Shown here: positions 54,721 to 64,000 of the stretch, one piece after another
How the letters are laid out: each line of letters starts with the position of its first letter
Position numbering within the stretch: the first letter of the stretch is position 1
Assembly: GCF_015999265.1 (NCBI RefSeq)
Contig: NZ_JAEAGR010000001.1
Span: forward strand, 62,001 to 126,000
DNA: 64,000 bases
DNA from: Mobilitalea sibirica
GTDB taxonomy: Bacteria > Bacillota > Clostridia > Lachnospirales > Lachnospiraceae
Direction: 5' to 3'
Notes under the pieces: model-generated
Told to the model about the DNA's origin: nothing
The model's database searches: none
What the model saw: only the letters and a program-made list of their open reading frames with translations
Program-made: the position numbers and the translations under genes

Positions 54721-55182
54721 ATGTATAAAAAAATATGTTTTGCTGCTTCCTCGGGTGGACATTACGAACAGCTAATGATGTTAAAACCGATAATGGATGA
54801 ATATGATAGCTTTATTGTTACCGAAAAAACTAAATATTCATCTCGTGTAGATAATATTAAGAGCTTTTATTTATTACAAATAAATAGAAAAGAAATTAGA
54901 TTTATACCAAAAATAGTTTTTAACAGTATTAAATCTTTAGTAATTATACTGAAAGAGAAACCGAATGTAGTTATTACTACAGGAGTATTGGCTGTAATAC
55001 CAATATGCTTATTAGTAAAACTATTAGGAGGTAAACTAATATATATTGAATCGTTTGCAAAGGTATCTACACCGACAGAAACAGGCAAATTATTATATAA
55101 ATTTGCTGATCAGTTTTATGTTCAGTGGGATGATATGATTAAAGTATTTCCAAAAGCTATTTATAAGGGGGGGATTTATTGA
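54721..55182 (+). CDS. Alg14-like (PssD/CpsF type) glycosyltransferase membrane subunit
   Basis: 153 residues. ICFAASSGGHYEQLMML and TTGVLAVIPICLLVKLLGGKLIYIESFAKV are typical of Alg14-like proteins, which anchor the catalytic Alg13-like partner. Its TGA overlaps the TTG start of that partner. Confidence 0.9.
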   Translation: MYKKICFAASSGGHYEQLMMLKPIMDEYDSFIVTEKTKYSSRVDNIKSFYLLQINRKEIRFIPKIVFNSIKSLVIILKEKPNVVITTGVLAVIPICLLVKLLGGKLIYIESFAKVSTPTETGKLLYKFADQFYVQWDDMIKVFPKAIYKGGIY

Positions 55183-55658
55183 TTTTTGTAACCTTAGGCT
55201 CACAGAAGTTTCAATTTAACCGTCTGTTAATAGCTATAGATAAACTAGTTCAAAATAATCTTATAACAGATAAAGTCTTTGCACAGATTGGTTTTAGTGA
55301 TTATATACCAAAAAACTTCGAGTTTACACAATTTCTAAACAGAGATAAGTTTATTGAAACGTTAAATAATTGTAATATTGTGATAACTCACGGCGGAACG
55401 GGCACTATTATCACTGCTGTAAAACTGGGAAAAAAAGTCATAGGAGTTCCTAGATTGGTAAAATATAGTGAACATGTAGATGATCATCAGATCCAGATTA
55501 TAGATCAATTTGATAATATGGGGCTAATTTGTGGCTGTATTGATTGTGACTTGGAAAGTAAATTAAGCTCGTTAGCCTCTAGGAATTTTAAGTTATACCA
55601 ATCTAATACATTTACAATAATAAAAGCAATAGATAGCTTTATTAAAAACTTAGGGTGA
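55179..55658 (+). CDS. Alg13-like (PssE/CpsG type) glycosyltransferase catalytic subunit
   Basis: 159 residues. MIFVTLGSQKFQFNRLL, ITHGGTGTIITAVKLGKKVIGVPR and EHVDDHQ are the family marks. The start is a TTG overlapping the previous stop (TTGA) and following a GGGGGG box. With the preceding protein it forms one split GT-B enzyme adding the second sugar. Confidence 0.9.
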   Translation: MIFVTLGSQKFQFNRLLIAIDKLVQNNLITDKVFAQIGFSDYIPKNFEFTQFLNRDKFIETLNNCNIVITHGGTGTIITAVKLGKKVIGVPRLVKYSEHVDDHQIQIIDQFDNMGLICGCIDCDLESKLSSLASRNFKLYQSNTFTIIKAIDSFIKNLG

Positions 55659-55729
55659 GAAATCTAATCTTTATAATATGAGTATAGTAATATCCAATAA
55701 AGGTTTTTTAGTTTAATGGAGGTTTAAAG

Positions 55730-56635
55730 ATGGATATAAGTGTTGTTATTCCCACACATAATCGAGCTAATTTAATTGAAAAAGCAATTAAAAGTGTTCA
55801 AAATCAAACATACCCAGTTAGAGAAATCATTATAGTTTCAGATGGGTCAGTTGATGGGACAGATGAGATTGTAAATCAGCTTATGAATGAAGATTCACGT
55901 ATACAATTAATATCATATCATCCGGGCAGAAATGGAAATTATGCCAGAAACTGTGGTATAAAAGCAGCAACAGGTGAATATATAGCATTCTTGGACGATG
56001 ACGATGAATGGTTTCCTGAAAAAATACAAAAACAAGTTGAAATAATAAAGATTGATCAGGAAGTAGGACTAGTATGCACAGGAATTGAAAATATATATAT
56101 TGAAGAAAATTCATCATATCTTTATATACCTGCTGAATCAGGTGATCTATCTCAAAAAATATTAATTCGTAATTATGTAGGATCAACGTCAACCGTTTTA
56201 GTAAAATCGGAGTTGTTAAAGCTATGTGGGTTTTTTGATGAACAACTGTATGCTAGACAGGATTATGATTTATGGATACGAATATGTCAAGTTACAAAAG
56301 TTGGTGTTGTTAAAGAACCCTGTGTAAAATATTACAATTATAAGCAAAATAATCAGATCTCACAGCAGACAGATAAATATTTAAAAGCTACTGAACAAAT
56401 AAATACAAAGTATAAAGATTTAATCTTAAAGCTTTCAAAGAAGCAGATAAAGATGCGTAATAATATTATGGCTTTATTATTATCAAAAAAGGAAATGCGA
56501 AATGGTCAATATGACGCTGCAAGAAAATTTGCATGGGTAGCGATGAAAGAAAAAATAACACTGCAATCATTTCTCTATTTTCTACTTACGTTTTTTCCTT
56601 TTAAAGTAGCACTATTTTTTAGAAGGTGGGCTTAG
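55730..56635 (+). CDS. Family 2 glycosyltransferase
   Basis: 301 residues. GT-A fold: VVIPTHNRANLIEKAIKSV at the N-terminus, the metal-binding acidic run FLDDDDEW near 88, and ARQDYDLWIR. There is no large membrane segment apart from a hydrophobic C-terminal stretch (FLYFLLTFFPFKVALFF) that may touch the membrane. TGGAGG precedes the ATG. Confidence 0.92.
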   Translation: MDISVVIPTHNRANLIEKAIKSVQNQTYPVREIIIVSDGSVDGTDEIVNQLMNEDSRIQLISYHPGRNGNYARNCGIKAATGEYIAFLDDDDEWFPEKIQKQVEIIKIDQEVGLVCTGIENIYIEENSSYLYIPAESGDLSQKILIRNYVGSTSTVLVKSELLKLCGFFDEQLYARQDYDLWIRICQVTKVGVVKEPCVKYYNYKQNNQISQQTDKYLKATEQINTKYKDLILKLSKKQIKMRNNIMALLLSKKEMRNGQYDAARKFAWVAMKEKITLQSFLYFLLTFFPFKVALFFRRWA

Positions 56636-56675
56636 TAAAATATCAGAATTAATTAAGGTGGTTGGGGGTTAACAG

Positions 56676-57926
56676 ATGAAAATAATTCTTGAGAAAAAGA
56701 AGCTTCTTCTTACAGATAAGCTATTAATTGTAATGATAATATTATTACAAAGTAGTTACTTGTATACCAGTGATACTTTATTTGGAATACGTATAGTTTT
56801 ACCTCTTATAATATTAGTTTTATCAATTATTACTTATAAAAATAAATTAGATAATAGGGTGTTCTTAATATGGAGTATTCTCTTTATAGCATTTTGTTTA
56901 AGTACATTAATATATACGGTTAATGAGAATGTAACCATGAGTAATTTAAATATTATTATCAGAACATTTTTTATTGCCTTTGTTATCACACAATGTATCA
57001 GAAATATCAATACACTTGATTTAGCTTTAAAGAGCTTAATGTATGGAGGTGTTATTTATTGTTCTATAGTTTTGATTTTACAAGGACCTAATAATTTAAT
57101 AGCTAGCGGATTAGATATCTCTTATACGAATGGAACGATAATGCAATATACATATGTATCAATACCGACTTTACTTTTAATCATTTGGTATATGTTTTAT
57201 GAAAAAAGAAAGAAAATATATTTTATTTTATGTCCTTATATGTTTTTCCTTAATTTTATATCGGGTCGTAGAAAAAGTATACTTGTTCCAATTCTTTTTT
57301 TTATAATGGTGATTACACTTAAAAATTGGAAAGGTAAAAGTAGCTTAAAAAAGTTGGTGTTTCCATTGATAGCAATAGTTACTTCAATATTTATTATATG
57401 GTTATCCATAAATAATGATTTCTTATACCAGATATATGGGAATAGATTGGAGTACTTAGTCAACTCATTTATCAACCCTGGAGCAGCAGTAGATAATTCA
57501 CTAAAAACAAGAGAATATCTAATGGAAACAGGAATTACTTACTTTAAAAAGAATATCTTTTTTGGCACAGGACTCGGTAATTTTAATACAATTAACAGAA
57601 CGGATTATTATGCGCATAATAATTATCTAGAGCTTTTATGTACAATAGGTTTATTTGGTGGAATAGCATTTTATGGTATATATATCTTTTTGTACAAAGA
57701 AATATTTAAGAATTTATTCGGTAAATATGAGGTTTTGTTTTTTTCGGTTTATACGATCTTTCTAATTATGGACTATTCAACTGTAACATACAGTAGATTT
57801 TTTTATATAACATTCCTAGCTTTAGGAATTTGTTATATAGAGATAAGAAAAAAGTATTATATAAAAAATACAGAGAAAGGTATTTATGATGAAACAAAAA
57901 CTGAGAGTAAGTTACGCACACATTAA
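56676..57926 (+). CDS. O-antigen ligase/polymerase-like membrane protein (Wzy)
   Basis: 416 residues, about ten to twelve membrane helices. GTGLGNFNTINRTDYYAHNNYLELL, split as two motifs, is the Wzy_C/O-antigen-ligase signature. It probably polymerises repeat units outside the membrane. Its last 41 nt overlap the pyruvyl transferase gene. Confidence 0.87.
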   Translation: MKIILEKKKLLLTDKLLIVMIILLQSSYLYTSDTLFGIRIVLPLIILVLSIITYKNKLDNRVFLIWSILFIAFCLSTLIYTVNENVTMSNLNIIIRTFFIAFVITQCIRNINTLDLALKSLMYGGVIYCSIVLILQGPNNLIASGLDISYTNGTIMQYTYVSIPTLLLIIWYMFYEKRKKIYFILCPYMFFLNFISGRRKSILVPILFFIMVITLKNWKGKSSLKKLVFPLIAIVTSIFIIWLSINNDFLYQIYGNRLEYLVNSFINPGAAVDNSLKTREYLMETGITYFKKNIFFGTGLGNFNTINRTDYYAHNNYLELLCTIGLFGGIAFYGIYIFLYKEIFKNLFGKYEVLFFSVYTIFLIMDYSTVTYSRFFYITFLALGICYIEIRKKYYIKNTEKGIYDETKTESKLRTH

Positions 57927-58782
57927 TAATATGGGAGATTTGCTTAATATTCATATTATAAAAAAATACTTTGGTTATGATATAGTCCAACATAATTCAA
58001 TTACAAGTGAGTTAAGTGGTATAGGGAGTGGATTAAACAGATATACCCTTTCACAGAATTTTAAGCGTAGAATAATTCAACAGATATCAGGTTTGATATT
58101 ACCAACGGTATATATCTGGGGAACAGGATTTATAAGTGATGATGATGGAACAACACCTTTTTTTAGAAAAAACATAACATTTTGTGCCCTAAGAGGGAAT
58201 CTAAGCAAACAACGTGTAGAAGAATTGATAGGAAGAAGATTAAATATTCCAACTGGAGATGGAGGGATATTAGCCTCGGGGTTATTGGATAACAAAATTC
58301 AAAAACGGTTTGAACTTGGGATAATTCCTCATTTTAAAGAGCAGCATGAAATTGCATTTCGAGATTTAAATAATAAATTTAAGTATTCCAAAATTATAGA
58401 TCTCAAATCAGATCCCATTAAAGTAGTAAAGGAAATAGCTTCATGTGAATATGTAATATCAAGTAGTCTACATGGTTTAATTATAGCGGATAGTTTTAAT
58501 ATACCAAATCAACATATAATTGTTTCAGATGCACCTTCAGGTGATGGTTTTAAGTTTAAGGACTATTACTCAGGATATGATTTAGAACATAGTCCTGTAT
58601 ATAAGAATGAAATCAATAATATAAGTATAAATACAATTATTGATAATTATAAAATAAGCCCGGAACAAGTAAATTGCAAAAAGAACGAACTTATAGAATG
58701 CTTTCCGTTTAAAAAAATAGGGAATAGATTAAAAGGGGAATGTAATGAAGAATATTTGCTTTATAGCAACAAGATATCCTAA
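57886..58782 (+). CDS. Polysaccharide pyruvyl transferase family protein
   Basis: 298 residues. The pattern NNMGDLLNIHII near the N-terminus, TGDGGILAS and SSLHGLIIADSFNIP matches the pyruvyl transferase family, which adds ketal-linked pyruvate to sugars. It starts at ATGATG inside the end of the polymerase gene and its end overlaps the next gene by 38 nt. Confidence 0.85.
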   Translation: MMKQKLRVSYAHINNMGDLLNIHIIKKYFGYDIVQHNSITSELSGIGSGLNRYTLSQNFKRRIIQQISGLILPTVYIWGTGFISDDDGTTPFFRKNITFCALRGNLSKQRVEELIGRRLNIPTGDGGILASGLLDNKIQKRFELGIIPHFKEQHEIAFRDLNNKFKYSKIIDLKSDPIKVVKEIASCEYVISSSLHGLIIADSFNIPNQHIIVSDAPSGDGFKFKDYYSGYDLEHSPVYKNEINNISINTIIDNYKISPEQVNCKKNELIECFPFKKIGNRLKGECNEEYLLYSNKIS

Positions 58783-59893
58783 TCGTATTGAGCCGACTAA
58801 ACATGTGTTTCTCAAAAATCTGGTTGTCAAAATAGCGGATATGGGATTTAATTGCACGGTTATCGCACCAATACCCATACATAAATCAAAAAAGTTTCAT
58901 AGTCTTACTACCCATGTAATTGAACATAGTAAAAACGGCAATGAAATTAATATATTCTATCCTAGATATCTATCTTTAGGAGAGAAAAAAAGAATAGGTT
59001 TAAATCCCGTGCATATTAGTTTGTATTTCTTTTATAAATCTTGTGCCTCTATTATAGAAAAACATAAGATTTCACCAGATGTATTCTATGGACATTTTAT
59101 ATGTATGCCGGGTATATGTGCCTGCAAATTAAGTAAGAAATTTAAAAGGCCGTCATTTATTGCATATGGCGAGAGTTCAGATTGGTCGATTAAAAAGTAT
59201 GGAATTAAAAAAACCATAAAAGATATCAATAATGTTGCAGGAGTTATTTCTGTATCTTCCTATAATAAAGAAAAGCTGTTGGGGATGAATGTTGTTACTG
59301 ACGAAAAAGTAAAAGTATTTGTGAACGGAGTTGATACAAGCTCATTTTTGCCAATAGATAAAGCTCTTGCCAGAGTAAAATTTGGATTTGATCAAAATGA
59401 TTTTATTATATCTTTTGTGGGGCAATTTATAGAGCGGAAGGGAATAAACAATCTGGTAGAAGCAATAAAAGATATGCCTGAAGTAAAATTAATTTGTGCC
59501 GGGAGTGGACCTTTAAAACCAAATGGTGATAATATCTTGTATTGTGACAAAATAAATCCAACCGACATGCCGGCTTTTTTAAGTTCATCAGATGTATTTG
59601 TACTACCTACACAAAATGAAGGATGCTGTAATGCGATATTAGAAGCAATGGCATGTGGCTTACCTATCATCTCATCTGATTTACCGTTTAATAAGGACGT
59701 TTTGGATTCAGAGAATGCATTACTTATAAATCCTTATAGCACAGAGGAGATCACGATGGCTATTAAGGAGCTAAAGAGTAACCTAGAACTTAGAACGAAA
59801 CTATCAAGAGGTTCACTAAAGAGAGCTAAAATGTTATCTCTAGAACAAAGGGCAGCGAATATTAAAGATTGGATAAATAGTAAGATTAGTTAA
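58745..59893 (+). CDS. Family 4 glycosyltransferase
   Basis: 382 residues, GT-B fold. FVGQFIERKGINNLVEAI opens the donor domain, and NEGCCNAILEAMACGLPII holds the EX7E motif. AAGGGGAATG precedes the ATG, which lies within the end of the preceding gene. Confidence 0.93.
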   Translation: MKNICFIATRYPNRIEPTKHVFLKNLVVKIADMGFNCTVIAPIPIHKSKKFHSLTTHVIEHSKNGNEINIFYPRYLSLGEKKRIGLNPVHISLYFFYKSCASIIEKHKISPDVFYGHFICMPGICACKLSKKFKRPSFIAYGESSDWSIKKYGIKKTIKDINNVAGVISVSSYNKEKLLGMNVVTDEKVKVFVNGVDTSSFLPIDKALARVKFGFDQNDFIISFVGQFIERKGINNLVEAIKDMPEVKLICAGSGPLKPNGDNILYCDKINPTDMPAFLSSSDVFVLPTQNEGCCNAILEAMACGLPIISSDLPFNKDVLDSENALLINPYSTEEITMAIKELKSNLELRTKLSRGSLKRAKMLSLEQRAANIKDWINSKIS

Positions 59894-59913
59894 TCTTTAA
59901 AGGGAATGATAAA

Positions 59914-61419
59914 ATGGAAAATATATATAAAAAAATTGGGAATGCTACTAAGTGGTCAAGTCTAGCTGAGATTTTAGCTAAATTGATTACACCTGTAACC
60001 AGTATGATTCTTGCACGATTGTTAACTCCGGATGCATTTGGTGTGGTGGCTACAGTAGCAATGATATTTAGTTTTGCTGATATGTTCACCGATTCGGGGT
60101 TTCAAAAATATCTTGTTCAGCATGAATTTAATTCAAATGAGGAGATGTATCAAAGTACTACGGTTGCCTTCTGGACGAATCTAACGATTTCTTTTTTGTT
60201 ATGGGGAATTATTATCATATTTAGTGACTCCCTGGCAGCACTTGTTGGAAATCCCGGATTAGGTAAAACGTTTAGGGTGGCTTGCATATCTTTGCCTGTT
60301 ACATCTTTTTCAAGTATACAGATGGCGTTATACAGGAGAAACCTGGAGTTTAAAACACTGTTTGTTGTCCGTATAACAGCGGTACTAATACCTTTGGTTG
60401 TTTCTATCCCATTGGCAATCATGTTAAAAAGTTATTGGGCTTTAATTATTGGTACAATATGCGGTCATCTCTCCAATGCTATCATACTAACAGTTAAATC
60501 GAAGTGGAAACCAAATTTGTTTTTTCGGTTTCATATTCTAAAACAAATGCTAGCATTTAGCATATGGTCTTTAGTTGAAGCTGTTTCTATCTGGTTAACA
60601 AATTATATAGGCATTTTTATTGTGGGAGTTTTTCTATCTACTTATCACCTCGGTTTATACAAAACCTCAATGCATACGGTTAATCAAATAATGACTCTGA
60701 TAACTGCAGCAACTACACCGATTTTATTTGCTTCTTTATCAAGAATGCAAAACAACTTTAAGCTATTTGAAGACACATTTTTTAAATTTCAACGTCATGT
60801 AGGCATGCTGGTTATCCCTATGGGAGTCGGAATATTTATGTATCATAAACTTATGACAAATTTGTTGCTAGGAAGTCAATGGGTCGAAGCATCTGAGTTT
60901 ATAGGTTTATGGGCATTAATAAGTTCTTTTAAAATAGTTCTTAGTAATTATTGTTCAGAAGTTTACAGATCAGTAGGTAGACCAAGATTATCGGTTATGG
61001 TTCAGGTAACTCAGATTGTAGTTCTGATACCACTGTTATTGTATGGAGCAAAAAGCGGTTTTGAGATGCTATACATATTACGGTCTTTTGTAGTAATAGA
61101 AATGATTATTGTTAATCTTACAATTATGTATTTGACGGTTCGGATATCACCAAGAAAAATGATACTTAATATTGTACCATTTGTTTTCTGCTCCATAATA
61201 ATGGCATTATGTGCTTTAGGTTTACAACATGTAAGCGATAATTTGATATGGAGTATTATATCAATATTTATCTGCGTAATTATATATTTTATATCATTAT
61301 ATTGTATTTTTCCTGAAACCAGAAGTGATTTAGCTCCTGTATTAGATAAAATAGAAAGGATTGTTTCAAGAAAAGTAAGAAGAAGTATATATATGAATAA
61401 AAATTTTGAAAGGGATTGA
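59914..61419 (+). CDS. Polysaccharide flippase (Wzx, MOP superfamily)
   Basis: 501 residues, about fourteen membrane helices. LITPVTSMILARLLTPDAFGVVA near the N-terminus is typical of the TuaB/WzxC-like branch. It flips lipid-linked repeat units to the outside for the polymerase encoded upstream. Confidence 0.92.
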   Translation: MENIYKKIGNATKWSSLAEILAKLITPVTSMILARLLTPDAFGVVATVAMIFSFADMFTDSGFQKYLVQHEFNSNEEMYQSTTVAFWTNLTISFLLWGIIIIFSDSLAALVGNPGLGKTFRVACISLPVTSFSSIQMALYRRNLEFKTLFVVRITAVLIPLVVSIPLAIMLKSYWALIIGTICGHLSNAIILTVKSKWKPNLFFRFHILKQMLAFSIWSLVEAVSIWLTNYIGIFIVGVFLSTYHLGLYKTSMHTVNQIMTLITAATTPILFASLSRMQNNFKLFEDTFFKFQRHVGMLVIPMGVGIFMYHKLMTNLLLGSQWVEASEFIGLWALISSFKIVLSNYCSEVYRSVGRPRLSVMVQVTQIVVLIPLLLYGAKSGFEMLYILRSFVVIEMIIVNLTIMYLTVRISPRKMILNIVPFVFCSIIMALCALGLQHVSDNLIWSIISIFICVIIYFISLYCIFPETRSDLAPVLDKIERIVSRKVRRSIYMNKNFERD

Positions 61420-61425
61420 ATAAGT

Positions 61426-62874
61426 ATGTATAAAATTGCAGTTGCAGGAACTGGTTACGTAGGATTAGTTGCAGGTGTTTGCTTTGCAGAAGTAGGGCAT
61501 AACGTAATCTGCGTTGATATTGATGAAAAGAAAGTTGAATTAATGAAGTCCGGTAAATCACCAATCTATGAGGCGGATTTGGAAAGCTTGATGAGAAAGA
61601 ATTATGAAGCCGGTAGACTAGACTATACTACGGATTTCAGGGCTGCTTATAAGGATGCGGATGCAATTTTCATAGGTGTTGGAACTCCGGAATTACCGGA
61701 TGGATCAGCAAACCTATCTTACATAGCTTCCGTTGCAAGGCAGATAGCTGAGTCAATTGAAAAAGACTGTTTGGTTGTTGTTAAGTCAACCGTTCCTGTA
61801 GGCACGAATGACAAAGTTGAACAGTTTATTAATGACTTTTTAGTACATAATGTAAAGGTTGAGGTTGCTTCAAATCCTGAGTTTTTGGCGCAAGGATCAG
61901 CGGTTCATGACACACTAAAAGCCTCCAGAATCATTATAGGTGTGGAAAGTAAATGGGCAGAGAATATTTTGAAATGTATTTATGAGCCATTTCATCTGCC
62001 TATCGTAACAGTGAATAGAAGATCGGCTGAAATGATTAAGTATGCTTCTAACGACTTCTTGGCACTTAAGATATCATATATGAATGAAATAGCTAACCTC
62101 TGTGAATTGGTAGGTGCTGATGTTAAGGATGTAGCTAAGGGAATGTCCTATGATAGCCGAATCGGGGATAAGTTTTTGAATGCCGGTATTGGATATGGAG
62201 GCTCGTGTTTCCCAAAGGACACCAAGGCTTTAGAGTATCTGGCCAGACAGAATGGATATGAAATAAAAACAGTAAAAGCTGCGATTGATGTGAACAAGGA
62301 ACAGAAATTAGCAATGTACAAAAAAGCTAGCAGAAGATTAATCACCTTTCATGGATTGAAGGTAGCAGTACTAGGTCTAACTTTTAAGCCGGGAACAGAT
62401 GATTTGAGAGAAGCGCCTTCACTTGATAATATCCCTTTGTTGTTAGAAAATGGAGCAGATATCTACGCTTATGATCCGGTTGGAGCTGATAACTTTAAAA
62501 AAATCTATCCTGAGGGAAAGATAAAAAGAGGAACAATTACATATGTCGAGAGTGTTGAAGATGCTTTAATCGATGCTAATCTTTGTTTCATATTTACCGA
62601 GTGGGATGAGATTAAAGGGTTAAATCCAATTGATTATAAGAAACATATGAAAACTCCGCTTGTTTTTGATGGTAGAAACATATATGAAGTACAACAAATG
62701 TTGGATGCCGGTATTGAATATTATGCCATTGGCAGAAAACAAGCACTAGTACCAATGCATTCACTAATAAAGGAGAATAAGAATGTCGTTAAAATCCTTA
62801 GATACCAACGAAAATTATCTGGTCACAGGGGCAGCAGGCTTCATCGGCTTTTACCTATCAAAGAAACTACTTGA
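61426..62874 (+). CDS. ugd: UDP-glucose 6-dehydrogenase
   Basis: 482 residues. NAD-binding AGTGYVGLVAGV at the N-terminus and catalytic cysteine in GYGGSCFPKDTKAL. It oxidises UDP-glucose to UDP-glucuronate, feeding the epimerase downstream. The family usually ends near YYAIGR (about residue 439). Here the frame runs about 43 residues further, and its last 92 nt overlap the start of the epimerase gene in another frame. Confidence 0.93.
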   Translation: MYKIAVAGTGYVGLVAGVCFAEVGHNVICVDIDEKKVELMKSGKSPIYEADLESLMRKNYEAGRLDYTTDFRAAYKDADAIFIGVGTPELPDGSANLSYIASVARQIAESIEKDCLVVVKSTVPVGTNDKVEQFINDFLVHNVKVEVASNPEFLAQGSAVHDTLKASRIIIGVESKWAENILKCIYEPFHLPIVTVNRRSAEMIKYASNDFLALKISYMNEIANLCELVGADVKDVAKGMSYDSRIGDKFLNAGIGYGGSCFPKDTKALEYLARQNGYEIKTVKAAIDVNKEQKLAMYKKASRRLITFHGLKVAVLGLTFKPGTDDLREAPSLDNIPLLLENGADIYAYDPVGADNFKKIYPEGKIKRGTITYVESVEDALIDANLCFIFTEWDEIKGLNPIDYKKHMKTPLVFDGRNIYEVQQMLDAGIEYYAIGRKQALVPMHSLIKENKNVVKILRYQRKLSGHRGSRLHRLLPIKETT

Positions 62875-63811
62875 AAGAGGCTATAGGGTAATTGGACTGG
62901 ACAACATAAATGATTATTATGACATAAATTTAAAGAATACTCGGTTAGACCTATTAAAAGCCTATGACAATTTTTTGTTTATAAAAGGTGATATATCAGA
63001 GAAAGAAACTGTCATTAAGTTATTCAAGGAACACAAACCTAATATTGTAATTAATTTAGCGGCTCAGGCGGGTGTAAGATATTCCATTGATAATCCAGAT
63101 GCTTATATACAAAGTAATATAATTGGCTTCTATCATATATTAGAAGCCTGCAGATATTTCCCTGTTAGGCATCTTGTATATGCCTCATCCAGTTCTGTAT
63201 ACGGTTCAAATAAAAAAGTTCCATTTGAAGAAAGTGACTTTGTGGACCATCCGGTGTCACTTTATGCCGCAACAAAAAAATCAAATGAATTAATGGCATA
63301 TACCTATAGCCATTTATATAATATTCCGTCGACAGGATTAAGGTTTTTTACTGTATATGGACCGATGGGTAGACCGGATATGGCATATTTTGGTTTCACC
63401 AATAATTATTTTAAGGGAGTGCCAATCCATATCTATAATAATGGTGATTATAAGAATGACCTATATAGAGATTTTACCTATATTGATGACATTATTGAGG
63501 GAATAGAGAAGATTATAGATTCTCCACCGAACAAAACTACAAATCACAGGGTATTTAATATTGGAAATAATAATCCGGAAAAATTAATGGTATTTATTCA
63601 GACTTTAGAAAAATGCTTGAGTAAGTCTACAGGTAGAAATATTGAATTTAAGAAAGTCTTTGAACCAATGAAACCGGGTGATGTACCGATAACTTATGCT
63701 TCCGTTGATTTACTTGACAAAGTAATAGGATTTAAGCCAAGTACACCGATTGATGTAGGGCTACAAAAATTTGCTGATTGGTATGTGGAATATTACGGAG
63801 TAAATAAATGA
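62783..63811 (+). CDS. UDP-glucuronate 4-epimerase-like NAD-dependent epimerase
   Basis: 342 residues, extended SDR. TGAAGFIGFYLSKKLL is the NAD motif, GLDNINDYYDINLKNTRL is the hallmark of the UDP-glucuronate 4-epimerase group, and the catalytic pair is in SLYAATKKS. With ugd it would provide UDP-galacturonate for the polymer. AAAGGAGAA lies 6 nt before the ATG, so this start is well supported despite the long overlap. Confidence 0.92.
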   Translation: MSLKSLDTNENYLVTGAAGFIGFYLSKKLLERGYRVIGLDNINDYYDINLKNTRLDLLKAYDNFLFIKGDISEKETVIKLFKEHKPNIVINLAAQAGVRYSIDNPDAYIQSNIIGFYHILEACRYFPVRHLVYASSSSVYGSNKKVPFEESDFVDHPVSLYAATKKSNELMAYTYSHLYNIPSTGLRFFTVYGPMGRPDMAYFGFTNNYFKGVPIHIYNNGDYKNDLYRDFTYIDDIIEGIEKIIDSPPNKTTNHRVFNIGNNNPEKLMVFIQTLEKCLSKSTGRNIEFKKVFEPMKPGDVPITYASVDLLDKVIGFKPSTPIDVGLQKFADWYVEYYGVNK

Positions 63812-63836
63812 TTTAAAGGGATGAAGGGGAAAAGTA

Positions 63837-64000
63837 ATGAGAATTAAACAGGGGTTTTTATTAAGGGAAGTAGCGCAATCATGGATTGTTGTACCGATTG
63901 GTCAGAGAGTAGTAGAATTTAACGGGCTAATAAGTCTTAGTGAAAGCGGCGCATTACTTTGGAAAAAGTTAGAGCAGAATGTGGATAAGGAAGAGGAGCT
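63837..64000 (+). CDS. PqqD-like protein, 5' part only
   Basis: About 54 residues are visible before the window ends. GFLLREVAQSWIVVPIGQ, then LSESGALLWKKLE, is the pattern of PqqD-family (RiPP recognition element-like) proteins. GAAGGGG stands before the ATG, 25 nt after the epimerase stop, so it may be the last or next gene of the same operon. Such proteins bind peptide substrates or occur as stand-alone members in surface polysaccharide loci. Confidence 0.75.
   Translation, partial: MRIKQGFLLREVAQSWIVVPIGQRVVEFNGLISLSESGALLWKKLEQNVDKEEE

Overview
The base composition is AT-rich, almost every start has an AGGAGG-type ribosome binding site, and promoters are of the Firmicutes sigma-A type. 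Together with dipicolinate synthase (spoVFA/spoVFB) and a GH3 beta-glucosidase, this points to a spore-forming, carbohydrate-using anaerobic member of the Clostridia, most likely Lachnospiraceae. That family assignment is an inference. No rRNA, tRNA, CRISPR array, prophage or transposase is visible.

Layout. 1-7.5 kb: the tail of a probable glycosyl hydrolase, a GGDEF-EAL sensor protein, a membrane alpha/beta hydrolase, an AEC transporter frameshifted near its 3' end, a small membrane protein, and a two-gene chromate transporter. 7.7-12 kb: L-serine dehydratase (sdaAB, sdaAA) and a two-component system, separated by a 284-nt palindrome. 12.4-20.6 kb: a solute-binding lipoprotein, a GH3 enzyme, an Ldh2-type dehydrogenase, an MFS transporter and a GNAT. 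20.8-31.6 kb: an OGG-type glycosylase, archaeal-type AspRS behind a structured leader, an SDR, a LysM amidase, an acyl-CoA thioesterase, a proline-rich protein, fructose-bisphosphate aldolase and a second GGDEF-EAL protein. 32-38.5 kb: tgt, yajC and an eight-gene Mrp/Mbh-type cation antiporter operon, which lies between two direct copies of a ~185-nt palindromic element. 39-49 kb: asnB, spoVFA-spoVFB and an oligopeptide transporter oppABCDF. 49.4-64 kb: a phosphinothricin-acetyltransferase-like GNAT, then a long exopolysaccharide operon. That operon holds a CpsB/CpsC/CpsD-type phosphatase, co-polymerase and tyrosine kinase, an initiating sugar transferase, an Alg14/Alg13-like pair, two more glycosyltransferases, a polymerase, a pyruvyl transferase, a flippase, UDP-glucose dehydrogenase and a UDP-glucuronate 4-epimerase. 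A PqqD-like gene is cut off at the right edge.

The least explained material is non-coding. Several very long imperfect hairpins (97-284 nt) sit just downstream of stop codons and end in a T-run in the direction of the preceding gene. Two of them are clear copies of one element, with conserved basal arms and different but still base-paired apices. The aspS leader carries two mutually exclusive hairpins followed by a terminator. An array of roughly 24-bp-spaced GGAATACTC-like repeats precedes the SDR gene. The antiporter operon matches the order of the antiporter half of archaeal Mbh hydrogenase (MbhA-H) but has no hydrogenase genes beside it. All functional calls rest on motifs read by eye; no database search was run.
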